NCBI GenBank assembly: GCA_017526745.1
Contig: JAFXQX010000006.1
Span: 1 to 55,562 of the forward strand
Length of the DNA: 55,562 nucleotides
Direction: 5' to 3'
Source of the DNA: Lachnospiraceae bacterium
GTDB taxonomy: Bacteria; Bacillota; Clostridia; Lachnospirales; Lachnospiraceae
Both the position numbers and the translations under genes were made by a program. Positions 14,826 through 23,513 of the stretch are shown here, in pieces. Each line of letters begins with the position of its first letter. The first letter of the stretch is position 1. A model generated the notes under the pieces. That model was given only the letters and a program-made list of their open reading frames with translations. It did not search any database and was not told the origin of the DNA.

Positions 14826-16571
14826 TTACAGCTGGTTTACAAGCTGTACAAACTCCTCTTTGTATTCGTCGTCAAGTTCAAGCTTTGACAGCTGCCTTGA
14901 CAGATCCTTAAGATCGAGGCGGCCCGTGTAGTCGCTGTCGTTTAAGATCATGCCAACCTCTGCGACATATGCTGCAAAAAGTGTATCACAATTCGGGCGG
15001 GTAGTGTAGCATTCTTTGCTTATCGGGAAAGCAAGCAGCTGCGATCTGTCGTCTTCGGGCTCTTTGTATCTTACGGATACGGTCATCCATTCATCCGTGC
15101 CGTTGCCGTATTCGGTAAGGTCAGCCTTTTGGTACTTAAGTTTTTGTCCCTCATCGCGGACATCCTCCTCATCGTTAGGCTTTATCTCATACATAACGGT
15201 TACCTCGTGGCCGCTTCCGATCTCTCCGCCGTCTTTTGTATCGTCGTCAAAATCCCTTGCTGCCATCTGTCTGTTCTCATAACCGATCTGGCGGTATTCC
15301 GACACGTACTTCGGGTTGAACTCGATCTGGAACTTTGCGTCCTTTGCAACGGTAAAGAGTGTTGAGTCAAATTCGTCGATGAGTACTTTCTTCGCCTCGG
15401 ACAGGCAGTCGATGTAAGAGTAGTTACCGTTTCCTTTGTCGGCAAGAGTCTCAAGAGTTCGCTCGTTGTAGTTTCCCGTACCGAAGCCGAGCACTGAGAG
15501 GAATACTCCGTTTTCCTTTTTGTCCGTAATCATTTTTTCGAGCTCCTCCTCGGATGTGACTCCGACATTAAGGTCACCGTCGGTAGCCATGATGACTCTG
15601 TTGTTGCCGCCTTCTATAAAGTATTTTTCCGCGAGCTTGTATGCCGTGATTATACCGTCACCGCCGTTTGTCCCGCCTGATGCCGAAAGGGAGTTGATCG
15701 CCCTCTTGATCTTTGTATGGTCATTTCCGGGAACGCCGGCAATGACAACGTCCGACGAGGATGCGTATGTAACGATCGATACGCGGTCGTTCTCATCAAG
15801 ATCGTCTGCAAGCATGTCAAATCCCATCTGCAGGAGAGGAAGCTTGTCATAGTCGTTCATCGATCCGGATACATCGATAAGGAATACTATGTTGGAAGGG
15901 ATATCCTTGGTGTCGCAAAGCTCCTGTGCCTTGATGCCGAGTGTTACAAGCTTCGTGTCAGCATTCCACGGGCAGGTTATGATCTGGGCGTTTACGGCAA
16001 ATGCATCGCCGCGGCGGGGTGCCTTGTAGCCGTAGTTAAAATAGTTGATAAGCTCCTCGGTCCTGATCGAGCCCTTGGGGATATCATATGCGCTTGCTCC
16101 GTCATTTATCATCCTGCGAAGGTTTGAATAGCTTGCCGTATCGACATCCGCTGCAAATGTTGAAAGAGGAGATGTGACTGCATCCATAAATGTGTTTTCT
16201 GCTGTCGCCTTGTATTTTTCTCCGTAAAATCCGGGATCGCTCACCCGGTAATTGCCGGGACATAAAGTGGACTCTTCATAGGAATCGTATGTTTCATAGC
16301 ACTCGGCGGATCCTGCGACTGCGCTCTTTGAGGCTTCACGGCTGTACATGTCATACTCGGCAGCCTCTTCTTCGACATAGCCATCGTAATCGTAAGAAGC
16401 AGACTCCTCGCATACAGGCTCTTCATCGGGATATGAAGGCTCGACATATGCCGGGCTCTCTGAAGCGGCAGCCGTATCTGTGTTGGTTGTGATGGAGATC
16501 TTTCCGCATCCTGTCATGGAAGATGCAAGGATCATTGTTGCAAGAAGTGTGGCGATGATCTGTTTTTTCAT
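14826..16571 (-). CDS. YfbK-like von Willebrand factor A lipoprotein
   Basis: I chose the ATG at 16571, preceded by ACGGAGGAAAAATC, over a longer frame to 16658 that would run through the promoter. 581 residues: lipoprotein signal MKKQIIATLLATMILASSMTGC, an acidic Tyr-rich linker, a conserved N-terminal module (PLSTFAADVDTASYSNLRRMI), and a VWA domain with MIDAS DVSGS at residues 233-237. TYASSSDVV, MATDGDLNVG and a C-terminal YfbK-type region (SVRYKEPEDDRSQLLAFPI) follow. VWA domains bind metal and protein partners. As first gene of an ECF sigma operon, it is likely a regulated surface protein or part of the sensing path. Confidence 0.85.
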   Translation of the reverse strand: MKKQIIATLLATMILASSMTGCGKISITTNTDTAAASESPAYVEPSYPDEEPVCEESASYDYDGYVEEEAAEYDMYSREASKSAVAGSAECYETYDSYEESTLCPGNYRVSDPGFYGEKYKATAENTFMDAVTSPLSTFAADVDTASYSNLRRMINDGASAYDIPKGSIRTEELINYFNYGYKAPRRGDAFAVNAQIITCPWNADTKLVTLGIKAQELCDTKDIPSNIVFLIDVSGSMNDYDKLPLLQMGFDMLADDLDENDRVSIVTYASSSDVVIAGVPGNDHTKIKRAINSLSASGGTNGGDGIITAYKLAEKYFIEGGNNRVIMATDGDLNVGVTSEEELEKMITDKKENGVFLSVLGFGTGNYNERTLETLADKGNGNYSYIDCLSEAKKVLIDEFDSTLFTVAKDAKFQIEFNPKYVSEYRQIGYENRQMAARDFDDDTKDGGEIGSGHEVTVMYEIKPNDEEDVRDEGQKLKYQKADLTEYGNGTDEWMTVSVRYKEPEDDRSQLLAFPISKECYTTRPNCDTLFAAYVAEVGMILNDSDYTGRLDLKDLSRQLSKLELDDEYKEEFVQLVNQL

Positions 16572-16644
16572 GATTTTTCCTCCGTTTTCTCTGGTCATTG
16601 CAAATACTGTGTCTGATGAGCGCCTTTTTGCGCCTTCACTCATA

Positions 16645-16671
16645 TAGACGAAAATCATCGACGGAGGTTTC
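16645..16671 (-). promoter_or_regulatory. ECF sigma-dependent promoter of the VWA-sigma-anti-sigma operon
   Basis: On the minus strand GAAAC (16667-16671) is followed after exactly 16 nt by CGTCTA (16645-16650), the classic ECF -35/-10 pattern (AAC and CGTC). The leader would be about 66 nt. This suggests autoregulation by the sigma factor encoded downstream. Confidence 0.65.
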
Positions 16672-16692
16672 GCAAAAAATAAAAAAAATTAA

Positions 16693-16730
16693 TAATAAAA
16701 AAAATACCGCACGGTCTGTCCCGTGCGGCA
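16693..16730 (-). terminator. Terminator of the L,D-transpeptidase gene
   Basis: On the minus strand GCCGCACGG and CCGTGCGG form a stem (16707-16730) followed by TATTTTTTTTATT. It is strong and lies 40 nt after the stop codon. Confidence 0.85.
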
Positions 16731-16770
16731 TGTGTATTACGGTATGTTTCCGGTGCTGTCTCCGGACGGC

Positions 16771-17277
16771 CTAGTGTACGACAACGACCGTTCCGACACC
16801 GACCATATTATAAAGCTGGGCTGCCTGATCGGGCGGGATGTTGACACAGCCGTGAGAACCGTTGTGCCTGTATATATCACCGCCGAACTGTTTGCGCCAT
16901 GATGCATCGTGAATTCCGCAGTTTCCCGCAAACCTCATCCATCTGTTGACCCAGACGTGCCATGTGGGGCCGGTCAGGTATTTGCCGGGAATACATGAAT
17001 TGATCGCAAAGAATCCGCGGGGTGTGCCATTTCCGGGACCTCCGGTGACGCAGGGCGTGATAAGGGCGGGAACACCGTTCACATAGTACACGAGCGTCTG
17101 ATCATCGATACTTACATCTATATATGTAGGACCTGCAGGTGCCTGTGCGTATTGAACTGCCGGCATTTCCGCCGCCGGTGCCATTGTCTCGTCAAAAGCC
17201 AGGACTTTTGTCGGAAAAAGCGTGATCACGGCAGCTGCTGCCATGACAATGGAACATATTCTGATAAACTTTCTCAT
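16771..17277 (-). CDS. L,D-transpeptidase (YkuD domain)
   Basis: 168 residues. The signal peptide covers about residues 1-27 (ICSIVMAAAAVITLFPTKVLA). After a short Ala/Pro linker the YkuD domain begins at IDVSIDDQTLVYYVNG. The catalytic motif is HGSHGC-type: GIHDASW with H123, then HNGSHGCVNIP with nucleophile C144. It is short for the family and has no wall-binding repeat or lectin domain. It should form 3-3 peptidoglycan cross-links or attach proteins to the wall outside the membrane. It is transcribed away from a D,D-carboxypeptidase gene that makes the tetrapeptide substrates such enzymes use, a sensible pairing. Confidence 0.92.
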   Translation of the reverse strand: MRKFIRICSIVMAAAAVITLFPTKVLAFDETMAPAAEMPAVQYAQAPAGPTYIDVSIDDQTLVYYVNGVPALITPCVTGGPGNGTPRGFFAINSCIPGKYLTGPTWHVWVNRWMRFAGNCGIHDASWRKQFGGDIYRHNGSHGCVNIPPDQAAQLYNMVGVGTVVVVH

Positions 17278-17304
17278 AACCTGTATATCCTTCCTGCATC
17301 ATAA

Positions 17305-17342
17305 GTAGGAAGCAGCCCATAAAGATCTTTGCCATTTCCTAC
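17305..17342 (-). promoter_or_regulatory. 5'-end stem-loop in the L,D-transpeptidase leader
   Basis: GTAGGAA and TTCCTAC close a 38-nt stem-loop that contains the palindrome AAAGATCTTT. It begins about 3 nt after the predicted transcript start. It may protect the 5' end; it matches no riboswitch I know. Confidence 0.4.
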
Positions 17343-17351
17343 CTGAGAGCT

Positions 17352-17380
17352 AGTATAATATGACCGAACTGTTATGGCAA
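17352..17380 (-). promoter_or_regulatory. Promoter of the L,D-transpeptidase gene
   Basis: On the minus strand TTGCCA (17375-17380) and TATACT (17352-17357) are 17 nt apart. The leader would be about 68 nt. Confidence 0.6.
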
Positions 17381-17421
17381 TATGATTTTTGCAGGCGTAT
17401 TTTTCGAAGGCGTGCCACTGA

Positions 17422-17450
17422 TTGACACGGTTATCCTCAAATAATATAAT
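17422..17450 (+). promoter_or_regulatory. Consensus promoter of the D,D-carboxypeptidase gene
   Basis: TTGACA at 17422-17427 and TATAAT at 17445-17450 are separated by exactly 17 nt. The ATG at 17460 lies only 9 nt after the -10, so the mRNA would have almost no leader. Confidence 0.75.
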
Positions 17451-17459
17451 TTTCACAGT

Positions 17460-18677
17460 ATGTATACCATCAGACTGGAGCTGGGCCGTGAGCTCGAGGA
17501 CCTTCTGTTTTGCAGGATGCAGGCGAAACGGGATGCCGAAGAGAGAGCTTACGAAAAATATAGAGCAAAACGTGCGTGGTATCTGCGAAGGATCGGGCAG
17601 TTATCGCTTCATCTGGGGTTCCTTATCGGAATCCTTATTTTTGTATTCGCGGATATTTCCAAGGTCAATGAGCTGCGCGACCTCAGGGAGGAACTTGACA
17701 GGCGCCCCTTCATATACGAAGCGCATCCTCTCATAGACAAGACGGTCGTTGAGGAGGCCAGAAAGAAGGCCGAAGAGATCGAAAAACTCAAGACCACGCA
17801 GTACTATGCCGAAGAGACGGATAAGACCGAAGGCATGGGCGAGGAGGTCATCAGCAAGTACGGCATCGTTGTCGACATTAACAACAATACGATACTTGCA
17901 AGCCGTGACGGACATACCAGGGTATATCCCGCATCGATGACCAAGATAATGACCGTGCTCGTCGCAGCCGAAAATATCGCGGAAGATGCACTCGAGGATA
18001 CATTCACTATAACGCCGGAGATCAATTACTACGCAGGCAGCCACGGGGCGAGCCGGGTCGGATTTAACGATAACGAGACCGTAAAAGTTAGGGATCTGTT
18101 CTATGGCACGATCCTTCCGTCGGGTGCCGATGCGGCAGTGGGCCTTGCAACATATGTGGCAGGATCTCACGAGGCATTCGTCGATCTGATGAACAAAAAG
18201 CTTGAAACGCTCGGACTGTCGGATACTGCGCATTTCACTAACTGCGTCGGACTGTATGATGATGATCACTACTGCACGTGCTATGACATGGCGATGATAA
18301 TGCGTGCGGCAGCCGCCAATCCGCTCTGTAAGGAAGTCCTTTCCACGAGGATCTATACAACGAGCCCGACAGACCAGCATCCCAACGGTATCGAGATATC
18401 AAACTGGTTCCTTCGTCGTGCCGAGGACAAGCCTATAGGCGGCGACATCATGTGCGCCAAGACCGGATACGTCAAGGAGTCCGGTAACTGTGCCGCAAGC
18501 TATGCTTCAGACGGAAACGGTACCGATATCATCGTTGTTACCGGCATGTCCACAAGCAGCTGGCGCTGCATTTACGACCATATCGAACTGTACAGGAAGT
18601 ATATGCCCGGATTTGATCCTTCCTCATCGGATGCCGTAAAAGAGGCTGCCGAGGCAGAAGGCGCCGGGAACGATTAG
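17460..18677 (+). CDS. D-alanyl-D-alanine carboxypeptidase (penicillin-binding protein, S11)
   Basis: 405 residues. A basic cytosolic N-terminus of ~45 residues precedes a TM at about 48-66 (LSLHLGFLIGILIFVFADI), then a charged coiled segment and the S11 domain: SMTK at 159-162 (nucleophile Ser), SGA at 221-223 in the SxN position (an Ala replaces Asn, seen in some clostridial members), and KTG at 334-336. There is no C-terminal PBP5 beta domain. It trims the terminal D-Ala from peptidoglycan pentapeptides. No ribosome site precedes the ATG, and the -10 is 9 nt away, suggesting a leaderless message. An ATG at 17517 is possible but also lacks a spaced ribosome site. Confidence 0.88.
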   Translation: MYTIRLELGRELEDLLFCRMQAKRDAEERAYEKYRAKRAWYLRRIGQLSLHLGFLIGILIFVFADISKVNELRDLREELDRRPFIYEAHPLIDKTVVEEARKKAEEIEKLKTTQYYAEETDKTEGMGEEVISKYGIVVDINNNTILASRDGHTRVYPASMTKIMTVLVAAENIAEDALEDTFTITPEINYYAGSHGASRVGFNDNETVKVRDLFYGTILPSGADAAVGLATYVAGSHEAFVDLMNKKLETLGLSDTAHFTNCVGLYDDDHYCTCYDMAMIMRAAAANPLCKEVLSTRIYTTSPTDQHPNGIEISNWFLRRAEDKPIGGDIMCAKTGYVKESGNCAASYASDGNGTDIIVVTGMSTSSWRCIYDHIELYRKYMPGFDPSSSDAVKEAAEAEGAGND

Positions 18678-18744
18678 TTCTTTTATCACATCTTTTTGTA
18701 AAAATCATAAAATAAAAAAGGAAATCACCCCGCCGTACGTAATA

Positions 18745-18753
18745 TGTTATATT
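18745..18753 (+). promoter_or_regulatory. Extended -10 upstream of dgt
   Basis: TGTTATATT fits TGnTATAAT with one mismatch. The transcript would begin near 18760, about 30 nt before the dgt start, and could carry the whole dgt-dnaG-rpoD run. Confidence 0.4.
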
Positions 18754-18789
18754 GGAGGGTCTGCAAAGCAGGCTGAAGATCAGGATCTG

Positions 18790-19797
18790 ATGACTATAAG
18801 AGAAGAGTTGGAACAGTGGGAAGATGAATACCTGTCGGAATATGCTTCCAAGAGCATGAATTCGAGAGGACGAGACATCGAGGAAGAAGAATGCGACATC
18901 CGTCCCGTTTACCAGAGGGACCGTGACAGGATACTCCACAGCAATTCCTTCAGAAGACTCAAGGACAAGACCCAGGTCTTTCTGGCCCCCGAAGGGGATC
19001 ATTACAGGACACGTCTTACACATACCCTTGAAGTTTCACAGAATGCGCGGACGATAGCAAAGGCCCTGCGGCTTAACGAGGACCTTACGGAGGCTATCGC
19101 TCTCGGCCACGACATAGGACATACGCCGTTCGGACATGCCGGCGAGCGAGCGCTTGCCCGGGTATGCCCGGAGGGATTCGAGCATAACGTCCAGTCCGTA
19201 AGGGTCGTTGAGGTCCTTGAAAAGCGCGGAGCGGGACTGAACCTCACTTATGAGGTAAGAGACGGGATATTAAACCATAAAACGAAAGGGATGCCGTCAA
19301 CGCCGGAAGGGCGGATCGTACGATTTTCCGATAAGATCGCATACATTCATCATGACATGGATGATGCGATAAGAGGAAAGATCCTATGCGAGGAAGACAT
19401 CCCCAAGGAACTTCGCAATACACTGGGAGATACGACTACCAAGCGTTTTGACTGTTTTACGCATGATATAATCAGGAACTCCGAAGGCGCCGATATACGT
19501 ATGTCAGCTGAGATCGGTGAGGCCATGAAGGAGCTGAGGCAGTTCATGTTCGACAGGGTATATACGAATCCGAGGGTCAAGAGCGAAGAGACCAAGGCAG
19601 AAAGGCTCGTGGAAGCACTGTATGACTACTATCTCCATGAACCGGACAGGCTTCCCGACGAATACAAGAATCTTGTCAACGAACGCGGCACGAGCATAGA
19701 AAGGGCTGTGTGCGACTATGTCTCGTCCATGTCGGACCGATATGCGGTGGGGATATTTAACGAACTGTTCCTGCCGAGGTCCTGGAAGGAGATCTGA
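18790..19797 (+). CDS. dgt: Deoxyguanosinetriphosphate triphosphohydrolase-like protein
   Basis: 335 residues of the HD superfamily. RDRDRILHSNSFRRLKDKTQVF is the dGTPase N-terminal signature, RTRLTHTLEVSQNART gives the first metal His, and ALGHDIGHTPFGHAGE gives the HD pair. The C-terminal helix YVSSMSDRYAVGIFNEL is typical. It splits dNTPs (classically dGTP) to nucleoside and triphosphate, lowering dNTP pools. It heads the dgt-dnaG-rpoD run, a common Firmicutes order, 34 nt before dnaG. AGGA lies close to the ATG. Length is that of the shorter, non-E. coli subfamily. Confidence 0.92.
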   Translation: MTIREELEQWEDEYLSEYASKSMNSRGRDIEEEECDIRPVYQRDRDRILHSNSFRRLKDKTQVFLAPEGDHYRTRLTHTLEVSQNARTIAKALRLNEDLTEAIALGHDIGHTPFGHAGERALARVCPEGFEHNVQSVRVVEVLEKRGAGLNLTYEVRDGILNHKTKGMPSTPEGRIVRFSDKIAYIHHDMDDAIRGKILCEEDIPKELRNTLGDTTTKRFDCFTHDIIRNSEGADIRMSAEIGEAMKELRQFMFDRVYTNPRVKSEETKAERLVEALYDYYLHEPDRLPDEYKNLVNERGTSIERAVCDYVSSMSDRYAVGIFNELFLPRSWKEI

Positions 19798-19831
19798 CCG
19801 TTACTTTCGTTTGCGCACAAGGAGCCAGGAA

Positions 19832-21628
19832 ATGTATTATCCGGATGAACTTGTTGAGGAAGTCCGGAGGCAGAACGACATAGTCGATGTCGTCTCCTCA
19901 TATGTCCGTTTAAATAAAAAGGGCAGTAACTATTTCGGGCTATGCCCCTTTCATAATGAAAAGACCGGTTCGTTTTCGGTGACCCCCGCCAAGCAGATGT
20001 TTTACTGCTTCGGCTGCCATCAGGGCGGCAATGTCATCACTTTTATCGAAAAGCATGAGAACATGACATTTACCGAAGCCGTCAGGTTTCTGGCAGACCG
20101 CGCCGGGATCGAACTTCCCGAGAGGAATGATCATGAAGCCCGCGAGCGCGAGAATGTCAGGTCCCAGCTTCTGGCGGTGAACAGGGAGGCCGGCCGGTTT
20201 TATTACGCACTTCTTCGGAGCAGTGCAGGCGCAAAGGGCATGGAGTACCTGAAAAAGCGCAGGATAACGGACGAGATGATGCAGAAGTTCGGCCTCGGAT
20301 TTGCCAGGACTTCACAGGATGAGACATACAGATATTTAAAGAGCAAGGGATTCTCCGATGATATACTCCGGCAGAGCGGACTGTTCAACTTCCGCGAAGA
20401 CCGGGGAATGACCGACAAGTTCTGGAACAGGGTCATCTTCCCGATCATGGATACGGGACACAGGATCATCGGATTCGGCGGAAGGGTAATGGGAGATGGG
20501 AACCCGAAATACCTGAACTCTCCCGAGACACCCATATTTGAAAAGAGCCGGAACCTGTATGCCCTGAATCTTGCCAAGACATCCAAGGCGAAGAACATGA
20601 TAATAGTGGAAGGATACATGGATGTCGTATCGCTCCACCAGGCCGGATTCGATCAGGCCGTCGCATCGCTCGGAACGGCTTTTACGTCGGGACATGCAAA
20701 CCTTATCGCAAGATATGCAAGGGAAAATGTCAGACCCGGTGAGATGACCAGGTACAAGGACATCCTCCTGTGCTATGACTCCGACGATGCGGGTGTTGAT
20801 GCAACGAAGAGGGCGCTCCTGATACTGCGCGAGGCGGGACTGGCCGCAAAGGTCATTGACCTGTCCCCCTACAAGGATCCGGATGAACTTATCGGACAGT
20901 GCGGCAGTGAAGAATTTCAGAAACGGATAGATAACGCCGAAAACGGTTTTATGTTTGAGATAAGGCAGCTCGAGAAAGAGTATGACCTTAAGGATCCTAC
21001 CGGAAAGAGCAGGTTTATAACAGATGTTGCAACACGCCTCCTCGCCTTTTCGGATCCCGTCGAAAGGGATAACTATACGGGACTGATCGCATATAAATAT
21101 GACGTCTCGTCCGATTCTCTTGCAAAGGTCATCAGAAAGCTCGCACTTGGCGGTACTGCTGTAAGACCAAAGAGCGCACCGCTTCCGACCAGAAACAATG
21201 CGGGCGATATAAGCGATGCATCGTCCGTCATCCAGAAAAGACTGCTGACGTGGCTGTGCGATGAGCCGGAGATATACGGTGTGGTCAGGAAGTATATCAC
21301 GGCGGATGATTTTCCGGATCCCCTTTACAGGAAGGTCGCCGAGATATTGTTCGAAAGGCTTGATAAAGGTATCAACGATCCTGCCGATATAATCACTGCG
21401 TTTACCGAGGAGGAAGAGCAGCGAAGGATCGCCGAAGCTTTTCATTCTACCATAGAAAATCTTGAGGGCGAGAGCGCAAAAAATGCCGCCTTAAAAGATA
21501 TCATGACCGGGATAAAGCGGCTGTCCATCACAAGGACGGATCGCGAGGACAATGATTTTGACACCATCAAAAGGCTGAGGAGCGAGCTTGCATCGCTTGA
21601 GAAGGCCGAGATCAGAATAAAAGGATAA
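19832..21628 (+). CDS. dnaG: DNA primase DnaG
   Basis: 598 residues from the ATG at 19832, preceded by CAAGGAGCCAGGAA; the open frame extends further upstream inside dgt but without a start signal. The CHC2 zinc finger is [11 protein letters not shown]...CFGCHQGG (about residues 38-65). The catalytic core carries [11 protein letters not shown] and FGGR, the TOPRIM domain holds [26 protein letters not shown] and YDSDDAG. The C-terminal ~150 residues are the helicase-interaction region. It makes RNA primers at the replication fork with DnaB. The neighbouring genes dgt and rpoD match the macromolecular synthesis operon. Confidence 0.97.
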   Translation: MYYPDELVEEVRRQNDIVDVVSSYVRLNKKGSNYFGLCPFHNEKTGSFSVTPAKQMFYCFGCHQGGNVITFIEKHENMTFTEAVRFLADRAGIELPERNDHEARERENVRSQLLAVNREAGRFYYALLRSSAGAKGMEYLKKRRITDEMMQKFGLGFARTSQDETYRYLKSKGFSDDILRQSGLFNFREDRGMTDKFWNRVIFPIMDTGHRIIGFGGRVMGDGNPKYLNSPETPIFEKSRNLYALNLAKTSKAKNMIIVEGYMDVVSLHQAGFDQAVASLGTAFTSGHANLIARYARENVRPGEMTRYKDILLCYDSDDAGVDATKRALLILREAGLAAKVIDLSPYKDPDELIGQCGSEEFQKRIDNAENGFMFEIRQLEKEYDLKDPTGKSRFITDVATRLLAFSDPVERDNYTGLIAYKYDVSSDSLAKVIRKLALGGTAVRPKSAPLPTRNNAGDISDASSVIQKRLLTWLCDEPEIYGVVRKYITADDFPDPLYRKVAEILFERLDKGINDPADIITAFTEEEEQRRIAEAFHSTIENLEGESAKNAALKDIMTGIKRLSITRTDREDNDFDTIKRLRSELASLEKAEIRIKG

Positions 21629-21644
21629 GAGGAGACAATACATT

Positions 21645-22763
21645 ATGGAGGAAGAAATGCAGAAGAAATTTGAGGAGCGTCTCGCTCAGCTTGCGGCGTT
21701 CGCCAAGAAGAAAAAGAATGTGCTCGAGCCGGGAGAGATCGCGGATTTCTTCAGTGAGTATGAACTTACGGAGGACAACTTCGACCGGATCTATGAGTTC
21801 ATGGAGCAGAACCAGATCGACCTTCTTCGCATCGTTGAAGAAGAGGAGGCGGACGTTCCGGATGATGAGATCGATCTTTCCGAGGAGGAAGAGGTTGATG
21901 TTGAGAACATCGATCTTTCGGTTCCCGACGGTGTTTCGATCGAGGATCCGGTTCGTATGTACCTGAAGGAGATCGGTAAGGTGCCGCTGCTTTCCGCGGA
22001 AGAGGAGATCGATCTTGCAAAGCGCATGGAAAAGGGCGATGAAGAGGCCAAGAAGCGTCTTGCCGAAGCCAACTTAAGGCTTGTTGTTTCGATAGCAAAA
22101 CGATATGTCGGACGCGGCATGCTCTTCCTTGATCTTATCCAGGAAGGGAACCTGGGTCTTATCAAGGCAGTCGAAAAGTTCGACTACACGAAGGGGTACA
22201 AGTTCAGTACATATGCCACATGGTGGATCCGTCAGGCGATCACCCGTGCCATTGCGGACCAGGCAAGGACGATAAGGATCCCCGTTCATATGGTTGAGAC
22301 CATCAACAAACTGATCCGCGTCAGCCGCCAGCTCCTGCAGGAACTTGGCCGTGAGCCAACCCCCGAGGAGATCGCTGCCGAGATGAACCTTCCGGTAGAA
22401 CGTGTCAGGGAGATCCTCAAGATATCCCAGGAACCCGTATCGCTTGAGACCCCCATAGGCGAGGAGGAAGACAGCCATCTGGGTGATTTTATCCAGGATG
22501 ACAACGTTCCGGTGCCGGCAGAAGCTGCCGCATTCACGCTCCTTAAAGAGCAGCTCGTTGAGGTTCTCGAGACGCTGACCGACAGAGAACAGAAGGTGCT
22601 GCGCCTGCGGTTCGGTCTTGACGACGGAAGGGCGCGTACGCTCGAAGAGGTCGGAAAAGAGTTCAAGGTCACCCGTGAGCGCATAAGACAGATCGAGGCT
22701 AAGGCGCTCCGTAAGCTCCGCCATCCGTCACGTTCGAAGAAACTGAAGGATTATCTGGATTAG
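21645..22763 (+). CDS. rpoD: Primary RNA polymerase sigma factor RpoD (SigA)
   Basis: 372 residues, the usual size of Firmicutes SigA. It contains an acidic region 1 ([19 protein letters not shown]), region 1.2 ([16 protein letters not shown]), region 2 ([56 protein letters not shown]), region 3 and region 4.2 ([22 protein letters not shown]). It directs RNA polymerase to TTGACA/TATAAT promoters like those seen throughout the window. Start choice: ATG at 21645 with GAGGAG 10 nt upstream, or ATG at 21657 with GGAGG 5 nt upstream; the first is kept. It lies 16 nt after dnaG. Confidence 0.97.
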   Translation: MEEEMQKKFEERLAQLAAFAKKKKNVLEPGEIADFFSEYELTEDNFDRIYEFMEQNQIDLLRIVEEEEADVPDDEIDLSEEEEVDVENIDLSVPDGVSIEDPVRMYLKEIGKVPLLSAEEEIDLAKRMEKGDEEAKKRLAEANLRLVVSIAKRYVGRGMLFLDLIQEGNLGLIKAVEKFDYTKGYKFSTYATWWIRQAITRAIADQARTIRIPVHMVETINKLIRVSRQLLQELGREPTPEEIAAEMNLPVERVREILKISQEPVSLETPIGEEEDSHLGDFIQDDNVPVPAEAAAFTLLKEQLVEVLETLTDREQKVLRLRFGLDDGRARTLEEVGKEFKVTRERIRQIEAKALRKLRHPSRSKKLKDYLD

Positions 22764-22766
22764 TAT

Positions 22767-23501
22767 ATGGCGTTGTTATCAGACAGGCTGAAGGCTGTTG
22801 CGAAGATGATTACGCCGGGACTGACAGTCGCCGATATAGGATGTGATCACGCATATCTGCCGATATATCTGGCAAAGGAAAACATATCACCGCACATCAT
22901 CGCGTGCGACATAAATACCGGCCCCGTAAATCGGGCAAAGGATAATGTCGTTGATGTGGATCTTTCGGAAAAGATCGAGGTAAGGCAGGGCGACGGGCTG
23001 TCCGCCGTATCTGCAGGCGAGGTCTCGTCGGTAGTGATCGCGGGCATGGGCGGAAAGCTCATGATGAAGATACTGTCCGAGGGAAGTATGGTCCTTGACG
23101 GCGTGGAAGAGATCATCATGGAACCCCAGTCCGATGTTGGACCGCTTCGCCACTTTCTTCAGGATAAGGGTTACAGGATCATAAGCGAGAGCATGGTGTG
23201 CGAGGATGACAAGTTCTATCCCGTCATCAAGGCAAAACACGGGACCATGGATTGGGACCGGGAGATATACTTCCGGTACGGAAAGATCCTTCTTAGGGAA
23301 GAGGATCCTGTGCTTCATGAGTTTCTGGTTCTCGAAAAGCAGACGCTCGGAAACCTGTTAAAAGAGCTGTCTGTTAATGAGGATATACCTCACGTTTTTG
23401 TGAGGATGGAAGAGATCAAGACCGATTTGGCGCTGAATGCGGATGCGCTGCATCTTGTATCCGAACCGGGTCTGTTTGAGGTAACAAGAAATCTGAAATA
23501 A
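22767..23501 (+). CDS. trmK: tRNA (adenine(22)-N(1))-methyltransferase TrmK
   Basis: 244 residues. LSDRLKAVAKMITPGLTVADIGCDHAYLPIYLA is the TrmK signature with the SAM-binding loop DIGCDHAYLP. ACDINTGPVNRAKDNV, VIAGMGGKLMMKIL and EPQSDVGPLRHFL follow. It methylates N1 of A22 in tRNAs. It begins 3 nt after rpoD, its usual neighbour. In most Firmicutes a nif3-like gene follows trmK; here a uridine-kinase-like gene follows instead. Confidence 0.95.
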   Translation: MALLSDRLKAVAKMITPGLTVADIGCDHAYLPIYLAKENISPHIIACDINTGPVNRAKDNVVDVDLSEKIEVRQGDGLSAVSAGEVSSVVIAGMGGKLMMKILSEGSMVLDGVEEIIMEPQSDVGPLRHFLQDKGYRIISESMVCEDDKFYPVIKAKHGTMDWDREIYFRYGKILLREEDPVLHEFLVLEKQTLGNLLKELSVNEDIPHVFVRMEEIKTDLALNADALHLVSEPGLFEVTRNLK

Positions 23502-23513
23502 ACAGGAGGGGTT

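Noticed and set aside
16572-16658. Longer start for the VWA lipoprotein
   Set aside because: The added 29 residues have no ribosome site, overlap the ECF promoter leader and would hide the lipoprotein signal.
17305-17342. Known riboswitch (cyclic-di-GMP or cyclic-di-AMP class) before the L,D-transpeptidase gene
   Set aside because: The leader is too short and lacks the conserved core sequences of those classes.
17274-17456. 60-codon minus-strand ORF overlapping the L,D-transpeptidase start
   Set aside because: It would start at a GTG without ribosome site and runs through the -35/-10 and leader hairpin of the transpeptidase gene.
20336-21445. 369-codon minus-strand open frame
   Set aside because: Antisense to dnaG; no recognisable domain and no ribosome site.
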